Counted from the first letter of the stretch, positions 23,398 through 31,066 are shown. The stretch is 32,194 nucleotides of DNA from CAYGHG01 sp964349515 (GCA_964349515.1 CAYGHG010000019.1:1-32194), one strand, 5' to 3'. The notes: generated from the sequence alone by a model not told the origin. Translations and numbers: made by a program.

Positions 23398-23796
23398 ATG
23401 GAAAAGAAAATAGTGCTTACAAGGCCTGATTTTGAGAGGCTCAAAAAGTACCTGTCGGCGCAGGGCGGGGCGGTGCATTTGAAACAGCTCGCAGCTGAAG
23501 CTGAAAACTGTCTGATTGTTGAGCCTCAGGAAATAGAAGGCGCCGTAGTTACAATGAACTCGGTTGCCGAGGTTGAAGACATGAAAACAGGCGAGAAAGA
23601 AAAATATAAACTGGTCTGGCCGGAAGATGCCGACGTGGCGGAGGATAAAATATCCGTGCTCGCGCCTCTCGGAGCCGCGCTGATAGGCTACAGGGAAGGT
23701 GATGAAGTGGAGCTTTCCGCACCCGCCGGAGTCAGGCGTGTAAAGATAGCAAAGGTTCACTACCAGCCCGAAGCCGAAGGCCGCTACGATTTGTAA
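23398..23796 (+). CDS. rnk: GreA/Rnk-family transcription factor
   Basis: A 132-residue protein with a short N-terminal helical part and the GreA/GreB-type C-terminal FKBP-like domain. The pattern ISVLAPLGAALIGYREGDEVEL (about residues 80-101) is the family hallmark. The length and the weak, short coiled coil fit Rnk (regulator of nucleoside diphosphate kinase) better than GreA (158 residues). Rnk binds RNA polymerase near the secondary channel. An ABC exporter operon starts 14 bp after its stop and may share its promoter. Confidence 0.85.
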   Translation: MEKKIVLTRPDFERLKKYLSAQGGAVHLKQLAAEAENCLIVEPQEIEGAVVTMNSVAEVEDMKTGEKEKYKLVWPEDADVAEDKISVLAPLGAALIGYREGDEVELSAPAGVRRVKIAKVHYQPEAEGRYDL

Positions 23797-23810
23797 CCTA
23801 AAAAAATCCA

Positions 23811-24665
23811 ATGATTAAAGCTGCCGATGTAAGTTTCGCCTATCCGGGGATGGCCGCAAACACCCTGAAGAACATATCATTTTCAGTTGCAAAGGGCGAG
23901 GTTTTTGGTTTTTTGGGGCCGAGCGGAGCGGGAAAAAGCACAACCCAGAAAATATTGACAGGGCTGATTAAAAACTACCGGGGAAGCGTATCGGTGAACG
24001 GCGTTGAAATCAGGTCAGTGGGCCCCTCTTTTTATGAGAGCGTGGGGGTCGGGTTCGAGTTTCCAAATTTCTATATGCGCTTCAGCGCTTATGAAAACCT
24101 GAAACTTTTTGCCTCCCTTTACTCCGTGAAAACTGCGGACCCGATGGAACTGCTTGAGTCAGCGGGCTTAAAAGAAGACGCTCATAAAAGATGCGCCTAT
24201 TATTCAAAGGGCATGCTTACCAGGCTTAATTTCTGCAGGGCATTTTTAAATAATCCTGAAGTGGTATTTCTTGACGAGCCTACAAGCGGGCTGGACCCTG
24301 CGAATACGGCGGTAATACGTTCGATAATTCTGAAAAAGAGGGAAGAGGGGGTTACATTCTTTATAACCACCCACGACATGAACACTGTAGATGCAGTCTG
24401 TGACAGAGCGGGGCTGATGGCGGACGGCGCGATAGTTCTTGAGGGCACGCCTCATCAGATGAAGATGTCGCTCGGAGAAAAAAAGGTACGCGCAGAATAC
24501 AGAAAAAACGGCATGCTCACGCACTTTGAGTTTCCCATGGAAGGGCTTGGCGCAAACGCGGATTTTATAAAGCTGCTGGGAAGCGGCACGCTGGAAACTC
24601 TCCACTCGCAGGAGGCAACGCTTGAGGACGTATTCATAAAAGCAACAGGCAGGAAGCTGTTGTGA
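23811..24665 (+). CDS. ABC transporter ATP-binding protein (ABC-2 type)
   Basis: ATPase subunit, 284 residues. Walker A is GPSGAGKST at 36-44. The signature region is YYSKGMLTRL, a YSKGM form common in ABC-2 exporters in place of LSGGQ. Walker B is VVFLDEPTSGLDP, and the switch histidine lies in TTHDMN. The C-terminal ~65 residues are the extra regulatory tail usual in exporter ATPases of the drug/antibiotic type. The next gene starts at a GTG overlapping the stop, followed by a second permease gene overlapping the first, making a tight three-gene unit. The substrate is unknown. Confidence 0.92.
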   Translation: MIKAADVSFAYPGMAANTLKNISFSVAKGEVFGFLGPSGAGKSTTQKILTGLIKNYRGSVSVNGVEIRSVGPSFYESVGVGFEFPNFYMRFSAYENLKLFASLYSVKTADPMELLESAGLKEDAHKRCAYYSKGMLTRLNFCRAFLNNPEVVFLDEPTSGLDPANTAVIRSIILKKREEGVTFFITTHDMNTVDAVCDRAGLMADGAIVLEGTPHQMKMSLGEKKVRAEYRKNGMLTHFEFPMEGLGANADFIKLLGSGTLETLHSQEATLEDVFIKATGRKLL

Positions 24666-25363
24666 GAACTATAAGGCTTGTCCTGGCAGACCTGCTCTTT
24701 CAGGTAAGGCACGGATTTTTCACAGCTTATGCTTTCATGATTATTTTTTACGCGGTGCTGCTCAGGTTTCTTCCCTATGAATACAGGGGTATTGCCCTGC
24801 TTCTGATAATATTCACAGACACGGCTGTGCTTGGGTCGTTTTTTGTCGGGGCTATAATACTGCTGGAAAAGGGGCAAAGGACGCACGAGGCCATACTTGC
24901 CACACCTGTGACTGTCAGTGAGTTTATTCTTTCTAAAACGCTGTCTCTTACGATAACCGCTTTGGTTATGAGCGCTCTCATAGTGCTGCTGTCAGGCTAC
25001 AGGCCGGTTAATCTGCTGCTGCCTGCCGCAGGCATTGTCATGGTTTCATTTATTTTTACCCTGCTTGGCATAGCTATAGCTTCGGGTGTGTCCACGGTAA
25101 ACGGTTATCTGGCGGCATCAATGGTGATCTTAATGCCGGCCGCCCTGCCGCTTATAGATTTTTTCGGTTTTGCAAAATCGCCGTTATTTTACCTGCTGCC
25201 TTCACAGGGTGCTGTTAAGATGCTGGAAGGAATTTATTCACAGTATGAGCCTGCCGCGCTGGCAGGGTCGGTTGCTTCTCTTTTTTTATGGGCCGTTGCC
25301 GGCTGGTTTTTGGCTCTCGGAAGATTTAAAAAATATGCCGTTTACGGGGACTCCGGAAAATGA
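24662..25363 (+). CDS. ABC-2 type permease subunit 1
   Basis: A 233-residue membrane protein with six hydrophobic segments. The start is a GTG at 24662 overlapping the ATPase stop by 4 bp. Like many small exporter permeases, it has the arrangement of two helices, a cytoplasmic loop (EKGQRTHEAILATPVTVSEF), then four helices. That loop is the usual ABC-2 coupling segment, with the conserved 'E.....ILATPVS..E' look. With the following permease it would form a heterodimer. Confidence 0.85.
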   Translation: MRTIRLVLADLLFQVRHGFFTAYAFMIIFYAVLLRFLPYEYRGIALLLIIFTDTAVLGSFFVGAIILLEKGQRTHEAILATPVTVSEFILSKTLSLTITALVMSALIVLLSGYRPVNLLLPAAGIVMVSFIFTLLGIAIASGVSTVNGYLAASMVILMPAALPLIDFFGFAKSPLFYLLPSQGAVKMLEGIYSQYEPAALAGSVASLFLWAVAGWFLALGRFKKYAVYGDSGK

Positions 25364-26082
25364 AGCGGATTAAAAATATGATTATAGGAGAACTAAAAGG
25401 CATAATAAGGGACCCTGCGCTGCTGATGCTGTTTTTCGCGCCAATAATGATTTTTTTATTAATTAGTTACGGATTTCCTTTTATCATACGCCTGATACAG
25501 ATAAAAACAGGTTTTGACGCTTCGGGGTATTCGTGCGCTTCTGTTGCCTATATGTCATTTTTGCCCGCTTTGATGGCGGGAATGCTGTCAGGGCTGGTTA
25601 TCATAGATGAAAGGGACGAAGGGCTTATTTATTACTTTGCCGTTACCCCGCTTTCAAAAAGCGGGTATCTTTTAAACAAGGTGATTTTTTGCGGGGCTCT
25701 GGCATTTTTATCCTCGCTGCTCCTGCTGATATTTAATTTATTCTGCGCGTTCCCGGTTTCTTCGTCTCTGGCCGCATCGGTTTTATTTACCGCCGAGGCT
25801 TTGCTTTTTGCCCTGTTTTTTGCGGTATTTGCTTCAAACAAGATTGAAGCAATGGCAATGGGCAAATTTTTGGGAATTATGACAGCAGGCCCGCTTATTG
25901 CGTGGCTTGCGCCGTATCCCTGGAAATACATATCACTCTTTTTTGTAACAGGTTTTCCCGCGATGATACTGTATGAGGGCAATAATACGGCGGCGCGGAT
26001 AATATTTCTGATTACAGGGGCGGCCGTGCATGCATTATTAATATTCGTTCTTTTCAACAAATGGATGAAGAGGGCCGCCTGA
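25360..26082 (+). CDS. ABC-2 type permease subunit 2
   Basis: A 240-residue membrane protein with six hydrophobic segments, overlapping the previous permease gene by 4 bp (ATGA). It has the coupling segment DERDEGLIYYFAVTPLSKSGYLLNK between its second and third helices, equivalent to that of its partner. The N-terminal cytoplasmic helix (KNMIIGELKGIIRDPALLM) is typical of ABC-2 permeases. The exported substrate is unknown. The next gene has its own promoter-like site. Confidence 0.85.
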   Translation: MKRIKNMIIGELKGIIRDPALLMLFFAPIMIFLLISYGFPFIIRLIQIKTGFDASGYSCASVAYMSFLPALMAGMLSGLVIIDERDEGLIYYFAVTPLSKSGYLLNKVIFCGALAFLSSLLLLIFNLFCAFPVSSSLAASVLFTAEALLFALFFAVFASNKIEAMAMGKFLGIMTAGPLIAWLAPYPWKYISLFFVTGFPAMILYEGNNTAARIIFLITGAAVHALLIFVLFNKWMKRAA

Positions 26083-26111
26083 AGCAGGGGCTTTTTGTTT
26101 TTTTATATTTG

Positions 26112-26120
26112 TGGTAAAAT
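26112..26120 (+). promoter_or_regulatory. Extended -10 promoter of the PorV-like gene
   Basis: TGGTAAAAT at 26112-26120 has the TGn extension and a 5/6 -10 hexamer. No good -35 is at the right distance. It falls inside the region that a TTG start at 26095 would translate, supporting the ATG at 26146. Confidence 0.4.
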
Positions 26121-26145
26121 CCCGTATCAAATATGGGAAGGTAAA

Positions 26146-27378
26146 ATGAGGATAAAAAACTGCTTTTATGTTGTACTGCTGTGTCTTTTATGGCTGCCGG
26201 TATCAGGCGCAGGCGTCGCGGTACAGCCGTGGCTGCTTATGGTATCGCACCCTTCCGCGTCCGCTTCCGGTGACCTGGCGGCGGTTTCACTGAAAGGCAT
26301 TTCATATTACTATCTCAACCCCGCGGCAACAGGCGGGGTTAAAAATATAGAATTTTCCGCCTCCCACTGCATATTCCCTCTGGGTATATCTTCCGGGCAG
26401 ATATCATTGTCGCGCAATTTCGGGTTTGGAGTGATTACTGTTGAAGGCGCGCGGCTTGATTTCGGCGGGATAGAATCGCTCGCCTACGGGCAGGGCGGAG
26501 GGCCGGAATCACTGAACCTTAATATAAAACCGGAGGCCTACTACATATCACTGGGGATTTCAAAGGCTGCGGCCAAAACTTTTATAGGCGCGTCTGTGCG
26601 CTTAAGTTCTGAAGACCTCGGTGCCGGCGCTTCGTATATGGTTGCCGCAGATGCGGGTGTACTTGTAAATGACGCGTTGACAGACGGGCTGGGTATAGGC
26701 ATATCGGTCAGTTCAATCACCGCGCCTCAGGGAAATTTTGAGCCTCCTATGAACGTCAGGGCGGGTGCCTCTTATGCGGTTAAGGGCTCAGGCTCGCGGA
26801 TTCTTACCGCCGGCGCCGGGTTTGAGTACCTGATTTTTGAGTCTTCAGTATCTTTTGACGCGGGTATTGATTTTAACCTCGCGGATACGGTTTCTATCAG
26901 GGCTTCGGTAAAATCAGGCCACACGGGCGGCGTGACATACGGCCTGGGTGCGGGTTTTGATTTTGACAACTTAAGGCTTGATTATTCCTTTTCTCCCGGC
27001 ATTTACACGGGGGCAGTGCACAGGGCGGGGGTTTCATCTTTTTTTGAAAGGCAGAGTTTTTACGACGAGGCCGAGCCGGTGGAATCCGAAGACGGCGAAC
27101 GCAGCTACGAATCCTACGTCAAATCAGGGGACTACTATTACAGGGTAAAACAGTACAGGAGGGCGCTGAAGTATTATGAATACATAAATCTCTTTTTCTG
27201 GAAAGACCTGGAAAAAAGAGGTGACAGGGAGCGGTCATCGCTTTATCAGAAAATGGGAATCAGTTATTACAGCGTAAAAGACGAGGCACGGTCGCTGCAT
27301 TACTTTGAGCAGGCTTCATACTACGACAGAAGCAATGAGATTTTAAAATTCTGGATAAAAACCTTAAAGCAGGACTGA
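26146..27378 (+). CDS. PorV/UPF0164-like outer-membrane barrel with C-terminal TPR region
   Basis: A 410-residue exported protein. Start at 26146 (GGAAGGT upstream); the frame continues upstream to a TTG at 26095 but without signal. After the signal peptide (cleavage near VSGAG), the segment PSASASGDLAAVSLKGISYYYLNPAATGG matches the opening of PorV/PorQ-type proteins ('...YWNPAGLA'). The ~270 residues that follow have the alternating pattern of a beta-barrel. The last ~80 residues (YVKSGDYYYRVKQYRRALKYYEYI and onward) are two TPR-like helix pairs. PorV is the shuttle of the type IX secretion system. The next gene, one base away, encodes a protein with a type-IX-like tail, which supports that reading. 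Members of this broad family are also found without type IX secretion. Confidence 0.7.
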   Translation: MRIKNCFYVVLLCLLWLPVSGAGVAVQPWLLMVSHPSASASGDLAAVSLKGISYYYLNPAATGGVKNIEFSASHCIFPLGISSGQISLSRNFGFGVITVEGARLDFGGIESLAYGQGGGPESLNLNIKPEAYYISLGISKAAAKTFIGASVRLSSEDLGAGASYMVAADAGVLVNDALTDGLGIGISVSSITAPQGNFEPPMNVRAGASYAVKGSGSRILTAGAGFEYLIFESSVSFDAGIDFNLADTVSIRASVKSGHTGGVTYGLGAGFDFDNLRLDYSFSPGIYTGAVHRAGVSSFFERQSFYDEAEPVESEDGERSYESYVKSGDYYYRVKQYRRALKYYEYINLFFWKDLEKRGDRERSSLYQKMGISYYSVKDEARSLHYFEQASYYDRSNEILKFWIKTLKQD

Positions 27379-27379
27379 G

Positions 27380-28288
27380 ATGAAAAAAACAGTACTCATA
27401 ACAGCGCTGGTGTTTTCAGCTTCTTTCATTGCGGCAACGGAGACGCCCACATACACGGAAACTATAACCCCCTCTGAAACGCACACCGTCACTTTGGAGC
27501 CGTCAGCCACGGCGACAACGGAGGTACAGGAAAGCGCCACGCCTACGGTTACTTTTACACCTGAAGAAACCCCGGAGGCTACGCCTGAAGAGACCGCAAC
27601 GCAGACTGTGACGCAGACGCCTGAAGAGACATTAACGGCCGCACAGACGGCTTCTGAAACAGCGGTTGAGACTGCCACCGCGACGCCCTCTGATACCCCG
27701 ACAGCCGTGGAAACAGCGGCGATTTCAGAAACGGCAACAGAAACCGAAACGCACACTCACACAGCCGTTTTCACAGCCACAAAAACAGAGACATTAACAG
27801 CGACTGCTTCTGACACCCCGACTGTTACAGCCACTTATACTGAAACACTCACACACACGCAGACGCATACTTTTACCGTTACGCCGACTGTAACCGCGAC
27901 GCCTACTGTTACGGACACGGTTACGGTTACAGCTACCATAACACCGGCCTTTACCGTCACATCCACTCATACTCCCGTGCCTACGGCTACGATTGTGGAA
28001 TCATATTTTACAAGATACGAGGCTTCGCTGTATCCAAATCCCGCGAAGTCAAATGCGCCGCTTTATATGCTGTATGCCGGGGGCGCTGTTTCCGCGGAGA
28101 TATTCATATACACGGCTGACGGGAGAAAAGCTTTTGAGCAGAAATACCCCCTCTCAGGGCAGCCGGGCAGGATAGAAATAAACGCCGGAGCGCTTGCTCC
28201 GGGTGTTTATCTCTATAGGGCGGTTATTGAGGAGGCTGCGGCAGGGGCGCGGAAAACAGAGTTTAAAAAACTTATTATTTGGCCGTAA
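27380..28288 (+). CDS. Thr-rich exported protein with type-IX-like C-terminal sorting domain
   Basis: A 302-residue protein. A signal peptide (about 1-19) is followed by ~185 residues almost wholly of T, E, A, P, S and V, in motifs such as ETPEATPEE and THTFTVTPTVT. It is probably an extended and perhaps glycosylated stalk. From about residue 212 to the end there is a compact domain, with YPNPAKSN (218-225), a central beta strand pair, GVYLYRAVI and a terminal KKLIIWP. This is the layout of type A sorting domains recognised by type IX secretion. No enzymatic domain exists, so it is nearly all stalk plus sorting tail. It starts one base after the PorV-like gene stop, so the two are co-translated. 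Confidence 0.7.
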   Translation: MKKTVLITALVFSASFIAATETPTYTETITPSETHTVTLEPSATATTEVQESATPTVTFTPEETPEATPEETATQTVTQTPEETLTAAQTASETAVETATATPSDTPTAVETAAISETATETETHTHTAVFTATKTETLTATASDTPTVTATYTETLTHTQTHTFTVTPTVTATPTVTDTVTVTATITPAFTVTSTHTPVPTATIVESYFTRYEASLYPNPAKSNAPLYMLYAGGAVSAEIFIYTADGRKAFEQKYPLSGQPGRIEINAGALAPGVYLYRAVIEEAAAGARKTEFKKLIIWP

Positions 28289-28303
28289 AAAAGCGCAGGA
28301 ACC

Positions 28304-28837
28304 ATGACGCGGGCGGCGGCGTCTAATCCTTGTAATCTAATAAATGAAGCGGGGCGCTTAATGAAGGACAGGCTGGAAGAAATATACAAAGCAAACGCCA
28401 GATATGTTTACAACGTGGCGCTCGGAATACTTAGAAACCGCTCTGATGCCGAAGACGTGATGCAGGCGGTTTTTACAAAACTCATGGGATCTCTTCACAC
28501 ATTCAGGGGCGAAGCTGATATCAGGACTTTTCTTTACCGCATGGCGGTCAACCGCTCCATAGATATGATACGCTTCAACCGCAGGCTGGAAGAAAAGGCA
28601 GAAAAGGCCGCGCCTGCAACCCGGGCACTTCCCGGGCACGACAAGCCCTCTTTCGCGGATCTTGTAAGCCCTCTTGACGAAGACCACAGAACAGTGCTTT
28701 TGCTCGCAGAGGTGGGAGGGTTTAAATACGCCGAGATAGCAAAAATGCTCGGCATTGAAATAGGCACTGTCAAATCAAGGGTAAACAGGGCTGTCACAAA
28801 ACTGAGGGAAATCTACGCGGCGGAGGGAAAATTATGA
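28304..28837 (+). CDS. ECF-type RNA polymerase sigma factor
   Basis: A 177-residue sigma-70-family factor with only regions 2 and 4. Region 2 runs from about residue 22 (YKANARYVYNVALGIL), with the core-binding DAEDVMQAVFTKL and the -10-binding FLYRMAVNRSIDMIR. Region 4 holds the helix-turn-helix EIAKMLGIEIGTVKSRVNRAVTKLRE. I keep the ATG at 28304 (AGGA upstream), but an in-frame ATG at 28361 would fit homologues equally well. The zinc-finger anti-sigma gene overlaps its stop by 4 bp. Targets probably include the following envelope genes, as is usual for such pairs. Confidence 0.92.
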   Translation: MTRAAASNPCNLINEAGRLMKDRLEEIYKANARYVYNVALGILRNRSDAEDVMQAVFTKLMGSLHTFRGEADIRTFLYRMAVNRSIDMIRFNRRLEEKAEKAAPATRALPGHDKPSFADLVSPLDEDHRTVLLLAEVGGFKYAEIAKMLGIEIGTVKSRVNRAVTKLREIYAAEGKL

Positions 28838-29265
28838 AATGTGAAAAGGTAAAAATTCTTTTGTACGACTACCTGCGCGCAGAACTCTCTCCCGCCGAAC
28901 ACGGCTCTGTTGATTCACATATAAAAAACTGCCCTGCCTGCGCGGAGGAATTGCATGCGCTTGCAAAAGTAAAAACCGTGATCATGGAAGGGCTTGAGGC
29001 CCCGCCTGCCTCTGTCTTTGAAAAAAACGCGGCTTACAGGAGGGAGGGTATCGGGTTACCGGCTTTTTTCAGGCCGGTACTTGCCGTTACCGCCCTGCTT
29101 TTGTTTTCTTTCGGCGCTTCTTTGGTGTTTCAGTCCGCGGACAGCGCAAGGCTTGAGGCGTATGATGAGCTGGCATTTGACACGCAGTTATTTTATCAGA
29201 CGGAATATGAACTCAATGAGGAAATAGAAATTTACGCAGCTGTCTTTGGCCAAGACAGCCTGTAA
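28834..29265 (+). CDS. Zinc-finger anti-sigma factor, membrane-anchored
   Basis: A 143-residue protein. The N-terminal cytoplasmic domain has the ZAS motif H29-xxx-C33-xx-C36 (HIKNCPAC) with an upstream C3, which binds zinc and sequesters the ECF sigma factor. One transmembrane helix lies at about 78-99 (VLAVTALLLFSFGASLVF). About 44 acidic periplasmic residues follow and could sense the signal. The start overlaps the sigma gene stop (ATGA), giving fixed stoichiometry. The Spy/CpxP-like gene follows after 44 bp. Confidence 0.9.
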   Translation: MKCEKVKILLYDYLRAELSPAEHGSVDSHIKNCPACAEELHALAKVKTVIMEGLEAPPASVFEKNAAYRREGIGLPAFFRPVLAVTALLLFSFGASLVFQSADSARLEAYDELAFDTQLFYQTEYELNEEIEIYAAVFGQDSL

Positions 29266-29309
29266 TAGATGAAAGCGCGCAAAACAAAAAAAATCCCGGA
29301 GGAAGAAGA

Positions 29310-29804
29310 ATGAAAAAGATTATTTTGGCTGTAATGGCAGTGTCTTTCGCGGCAGTATCGCTTATCGCAATGCCCGCAGGGTGCTATGCAAAGGACAAAA
29401 AGCAGATGCTGCACGGCGGGTACGCGCACGAAATGGGCGGGGACATAATGGGGCTCATAGATGATTTAAAGCTGACGCCCGAGCAGGTAAAAAAAGTTCA
29501 GGAAATGAGGGACGCTGACAAGAGGCAGGTTCTGAAGTTAAAGACAGATTCAAGGCTCGCCATGATGGATCTGCAAGACGAGTACAAAAAGGAGAAGCCT
29601 GACCGGAAAAAGATAGACGAGGCTGTAAACAAAATGGCAGACATCCACAAAGAGCTTCTTAAAATCAGGGCGGGGCATATGCTTACAATCAAGGAGATTC
29701 TGACAAAGGAGCAGTTTGACAGGATGATGCACAACCTGGAAGCAGGGCGTGAGAGGATGAAAAAGGATTTCTTTAAGGGAAAGAAAGAAAATAAGAGAAA
29801 TTAG
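29310..29804 (+). CDS. Spy/CpxP-like periplasmic helical protein
   Basis: A 164-residue exported protein. After a signal peptide (about 1-26), the body is helical and highly charged. It contains the motif LKLTPEQVKKVQEM near residue 52 and a second ILTKEQFDRMM near residue 130, the paired LTxxQ motifs of the Spy/CpxP/ZraP family. These proteins act as ATP-independent periplasmic chaperones or metal-stress sensors. A His/Met-rich stretch (MLHGGYAHEMGGDIMG) precedes the first motif and could bind metal. In the CnrYXH systems a sensor of this type works with an anti-sigma/ECF pair; the neighbourhood here has the same components. Confidence 0.8.
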   Translation: MKKIILAVMAVSFAAVSLIAMPAGCYAKDKKQMLHGGYAHEMGGDIMGLIDDLKLTPEQVKKVQEMRDADKRQVLKLKTDSRLAMMDLQDEYKKEKPDRKKIDEAVNKMADIHKELLKIRAGHMLTIKEILTKEQFDRMMHNLEAGRERMKKDFFKGKKENKRN

Positions 29805-29815
29805 GAGGTAAGAGT

Positions 29816-30124
29816 ATGAAAAAAATGCTGGTAATAATAGCGGTTCTGGCACTTGTTTCTGCGGCGGTTTACGCCAAGGGCGGGAAATCCGGCGGAGGCC
29901 AGGGAGAGTCCGGAGGGAAAGGATACAAGGCCTCTTCTCAGGCGGATTGCGACGGAGAACGGGTGCAGAAGAAAGACGGTACGGGAAATAAAGAAGAGGT
30001 AAAAGAACAGTCCAAACAGCAGAAAAAAGAGCGGAAAAAAGAAAAAAAGGGTAAAAAGAACAAGCCGGAAAATAAGGATAAAAAAGGTAAGAAAAGCAAA
30101 TTTAAGGAAAAACCGGCGGAATAG
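29816..30124 (+). CDS. Small Lys-rich exported protein
   Basis: A 102-residue protein with a signal peptide ending at VYA (about residue 20). A Gly/Ser-rich segment follows (GGKSGGGQGESGGKG), then ~60 residues almost wholly of Lys, Glu, Gln and Asn without hydrophobic residues. It must be disordered and very basic in the periplasm. It starts 11 bp after the Spy-like gene (ribosome binding site TAGGAGG) and ends the sigma-factor operon before a bidirectional terminator. No family is recognised. It could bind anionic envelope polymers, which is speculation from charge alone. Confidence 0.65.
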   Translation: MKKMLVIIAVLALVSAAVYAKGGKSGGGQGESGGKGYKASSQADCDGERVQKKDGTGNKEEVKEQSKQQKKERKKEKKGKKNKPENKDKKGKKSKFKEKPAE

Positions 30125-30133
30125 TTTTCAAAT

Positions 30134-30171
30134 AAAAAAAAGGGCTGCAGATGTATGCAGCCCTTTTTTTT
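30134..30171. terminator. Bidirectional terminator between convergent operons
   Basis: GGGCTGCA (30142-30149), 6-base loop, TGCAGCCC (30156-30163), with A8 to the left and T8 to the right. It serves the sigma-factor operon and the opposing CAP-domain gene. Confidence 0.92.
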
Positions 30172-30188
30172 ATTTCCCCTTTTATCTG

Positions 30189-30716
30189 TTAAAAAAACAT
30201 CTGGGTAATTTTGATTTTCTTGTCTTTTGAGACCGCGACGCCGGTGCCGAAATAGCCGTAGTCAGGGTTGAGTATGTTTTTCCTGTGGCCGGGCGAGCTC
30301 ATCCAGCCTTTTACCGCGGCCTGTGCCACCTTTTGCGCGCTTTCGAGATAGGGCCTCTCGCCCTTTTCGTCGCGCATGACCGACTGGTGCTCATAGAGAT
30401 TTTCACCCACGCCTGTGCGTATGGTGTTTCCGCGTTTTTTTACTATATTATAGCCGGCCTTCTTGGCGCGCGCCGACGGGTCCAGGCCCTCCGGGTTAAT
30501 GTGCGCTATGTAACTGCGCGTTGCCATGTCACGCGAGTGAGCAAGCGATATCGCGGGCAGTTTCGCGCTGCGCTTAAAAGGCGCGAGCCCCGCCTTTGTC
30601 CGCTCGGCATTGACGAGGCGCTCTACAGCCCGTGTAACCGCGTCTGCATACTCTGAGGCTGCCGCCTGAAAAGCAAAAAGCAGCAGGACCGCTGAAAAAA
30701 CCGTTATCTTTTTCAT
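30189..30716 (-). CDS. CAP/SCP-domain exported protein
   Basis: A 175-residue secreted protein of the CAP (cysteine-rich secretory/PR-1) superfamily, without cysteines as usual in bacteria. After the signal peptide (cleavage near AAASE, residue 21), the family landmarks are present: NAERTKAGLAPF, the metal-site histidines in LAHSRDMA and YIAHINPEG, GVGENLY, and WMSSPGHRKNILNPDY. Bacterial members are mostly of unknown role, in cell-wall or extracellular contexts. The start is unusual: the -10 box (30723-30728) is only six bases from the ATG and no Shine-Dalgarno is present, so the mRNA is probably leaderless. Confidence 0.9.
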   Translation of the reverse strand: MKKITVFSAVLLLFAFQAAASEYADAVTRAVERLVNAERTKAGLAPFKRSAKLPAISLAHSRDMATRSYIAHINPEGLDPSARAKKAGYNIVKKRGNTIRTGVGENLYEHQSVMRDEKGERPYLESAQKVAQAAVKGWMSSPGHRKNILNPDYGYFGTGVAVSKDKKIKITQMFF

Positions 30717-30722
30717 ACTTCA

Positions 30723-30750
30723 ATTATACACGGCGCCGGTGCTATAACAA
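30723..30750 (-). promoter_or_regulatory. Promoter of the CAP-domain gene, predicting a leaderless mRNA
   Basis: On the minus strand, TTGTTA (30745-30750), 16-bp spacer, TATAAT (30723-30728). The -10 is followed by six bases and then the ATG at 30716. Confidence 0.6.
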
Positions 30751-31006
30751 AGAAGTATCAGCGTCAACCGGGAGGCTTTTTGATAAGTCGAACAGATGAC
30801 TTGAAAATATAAGAAAAAAAAGTTTCTCACGGCGGCGCTTTGTTTGGTGTTTTTATCTGCTCTATTGGTGTCACAAGCGGCACAGTCAAAGGTATCGGCG
30901 GGAATTTCGGTAAATCAGCAGGGGTTAAGCGGCTTTAATTAACAATAAACGGTTATTGCAATATTTGGGGCCGTGCCCCAAAGTGTGCGATAACTTTTTT
31001 TATTTA
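30751..31006. other. Gap with a signal-peptide-like relic
   Basis: No intact gene. It holds the broken frame at 30796-30942 and a small hairpin TTGGGGC-CGT-GCCCCAA (30965-30981) with no adjoining T-run. The remainder is unremarkable. Confidence 0.5.
30796..30942 (+). pseudogene. Relic of a small exported-protein gene
   Basis: In one frame, ATG ACT is followed by TGA, then 46 open codons to a TAA at 30940-30942. The part after the stop reads as a textbook signal peptide: KKKKFLTAALCLVFLSALL, then VSQAAQ, then a short polar tail. There is no start codon after the TGA, so it looks like a short secreted-protein gene broken by a stop or by decay in the A-run (30814-30821). GGGAGG at 30770-30775 is too far upstream to be its ribosome binding site. 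Chance cannot be excluded. Confidence 0.3.
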
Positions 31007-31034
31007 TTGAAAAGACTGAAACTTTTGTTATACT
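31007..31034 (+). promoter_or_regulatory. Promoter of the zinc-finger protein gene
   Basis: TTGAAA (31007-31012), 16-bp spacer, TATACT (31029-31034). The start is expected near 31041. Confidence 0.6.
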
Positions 31035-31036
31035 GA

Positions 31037-31058
31037 CCTCCTAAAAAAACCAAGGAGG
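31037..31058 (+). promoter_or_regulatory. Possible Shine-Dalgarno-masking hairpin
   Basis: CCTCCT (31037-31042), 10-base A-rich loop, AGGAGG (31053-31058); the second arm is the ribosome binding site of the zinc-finger gene. Whether the first arm is transcribed depends on the exact start, predicted at about 31041. Confidence 0.35.
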
Positions 31059-31066
31059 ATAAAATA

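Noticed and set aside
24200..24260. Defective ABC signature motif (YSKGM instead of LSGGQ)
   Set aside because: This form is common among ABC-2 exporter ATPases, so it is not evidence of inactivity.
27364..27756. Val/Ser-rich frame on the minus strand across the Thr-rich gene
   Set aside because: An artefact of the low-complexity ACx codons of the Thr-rich stalk; the plus-strand protein has a signal peptide and a sorting domain.
27440..28000. CRISPR or tandem-repeat DNA array
   Set aside because: The repetitive look comes from Thr/Pro/Glu codons; there are no constant-length units with unique spacers, and no cas genes in the window.
30965..30981. Hairpin TTGGGGC-CGT-GCCCCAA as a terminator
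   Set aside because: No T-run follows directly (AGTGTGCGA comes first), and no gene ends just upstream.
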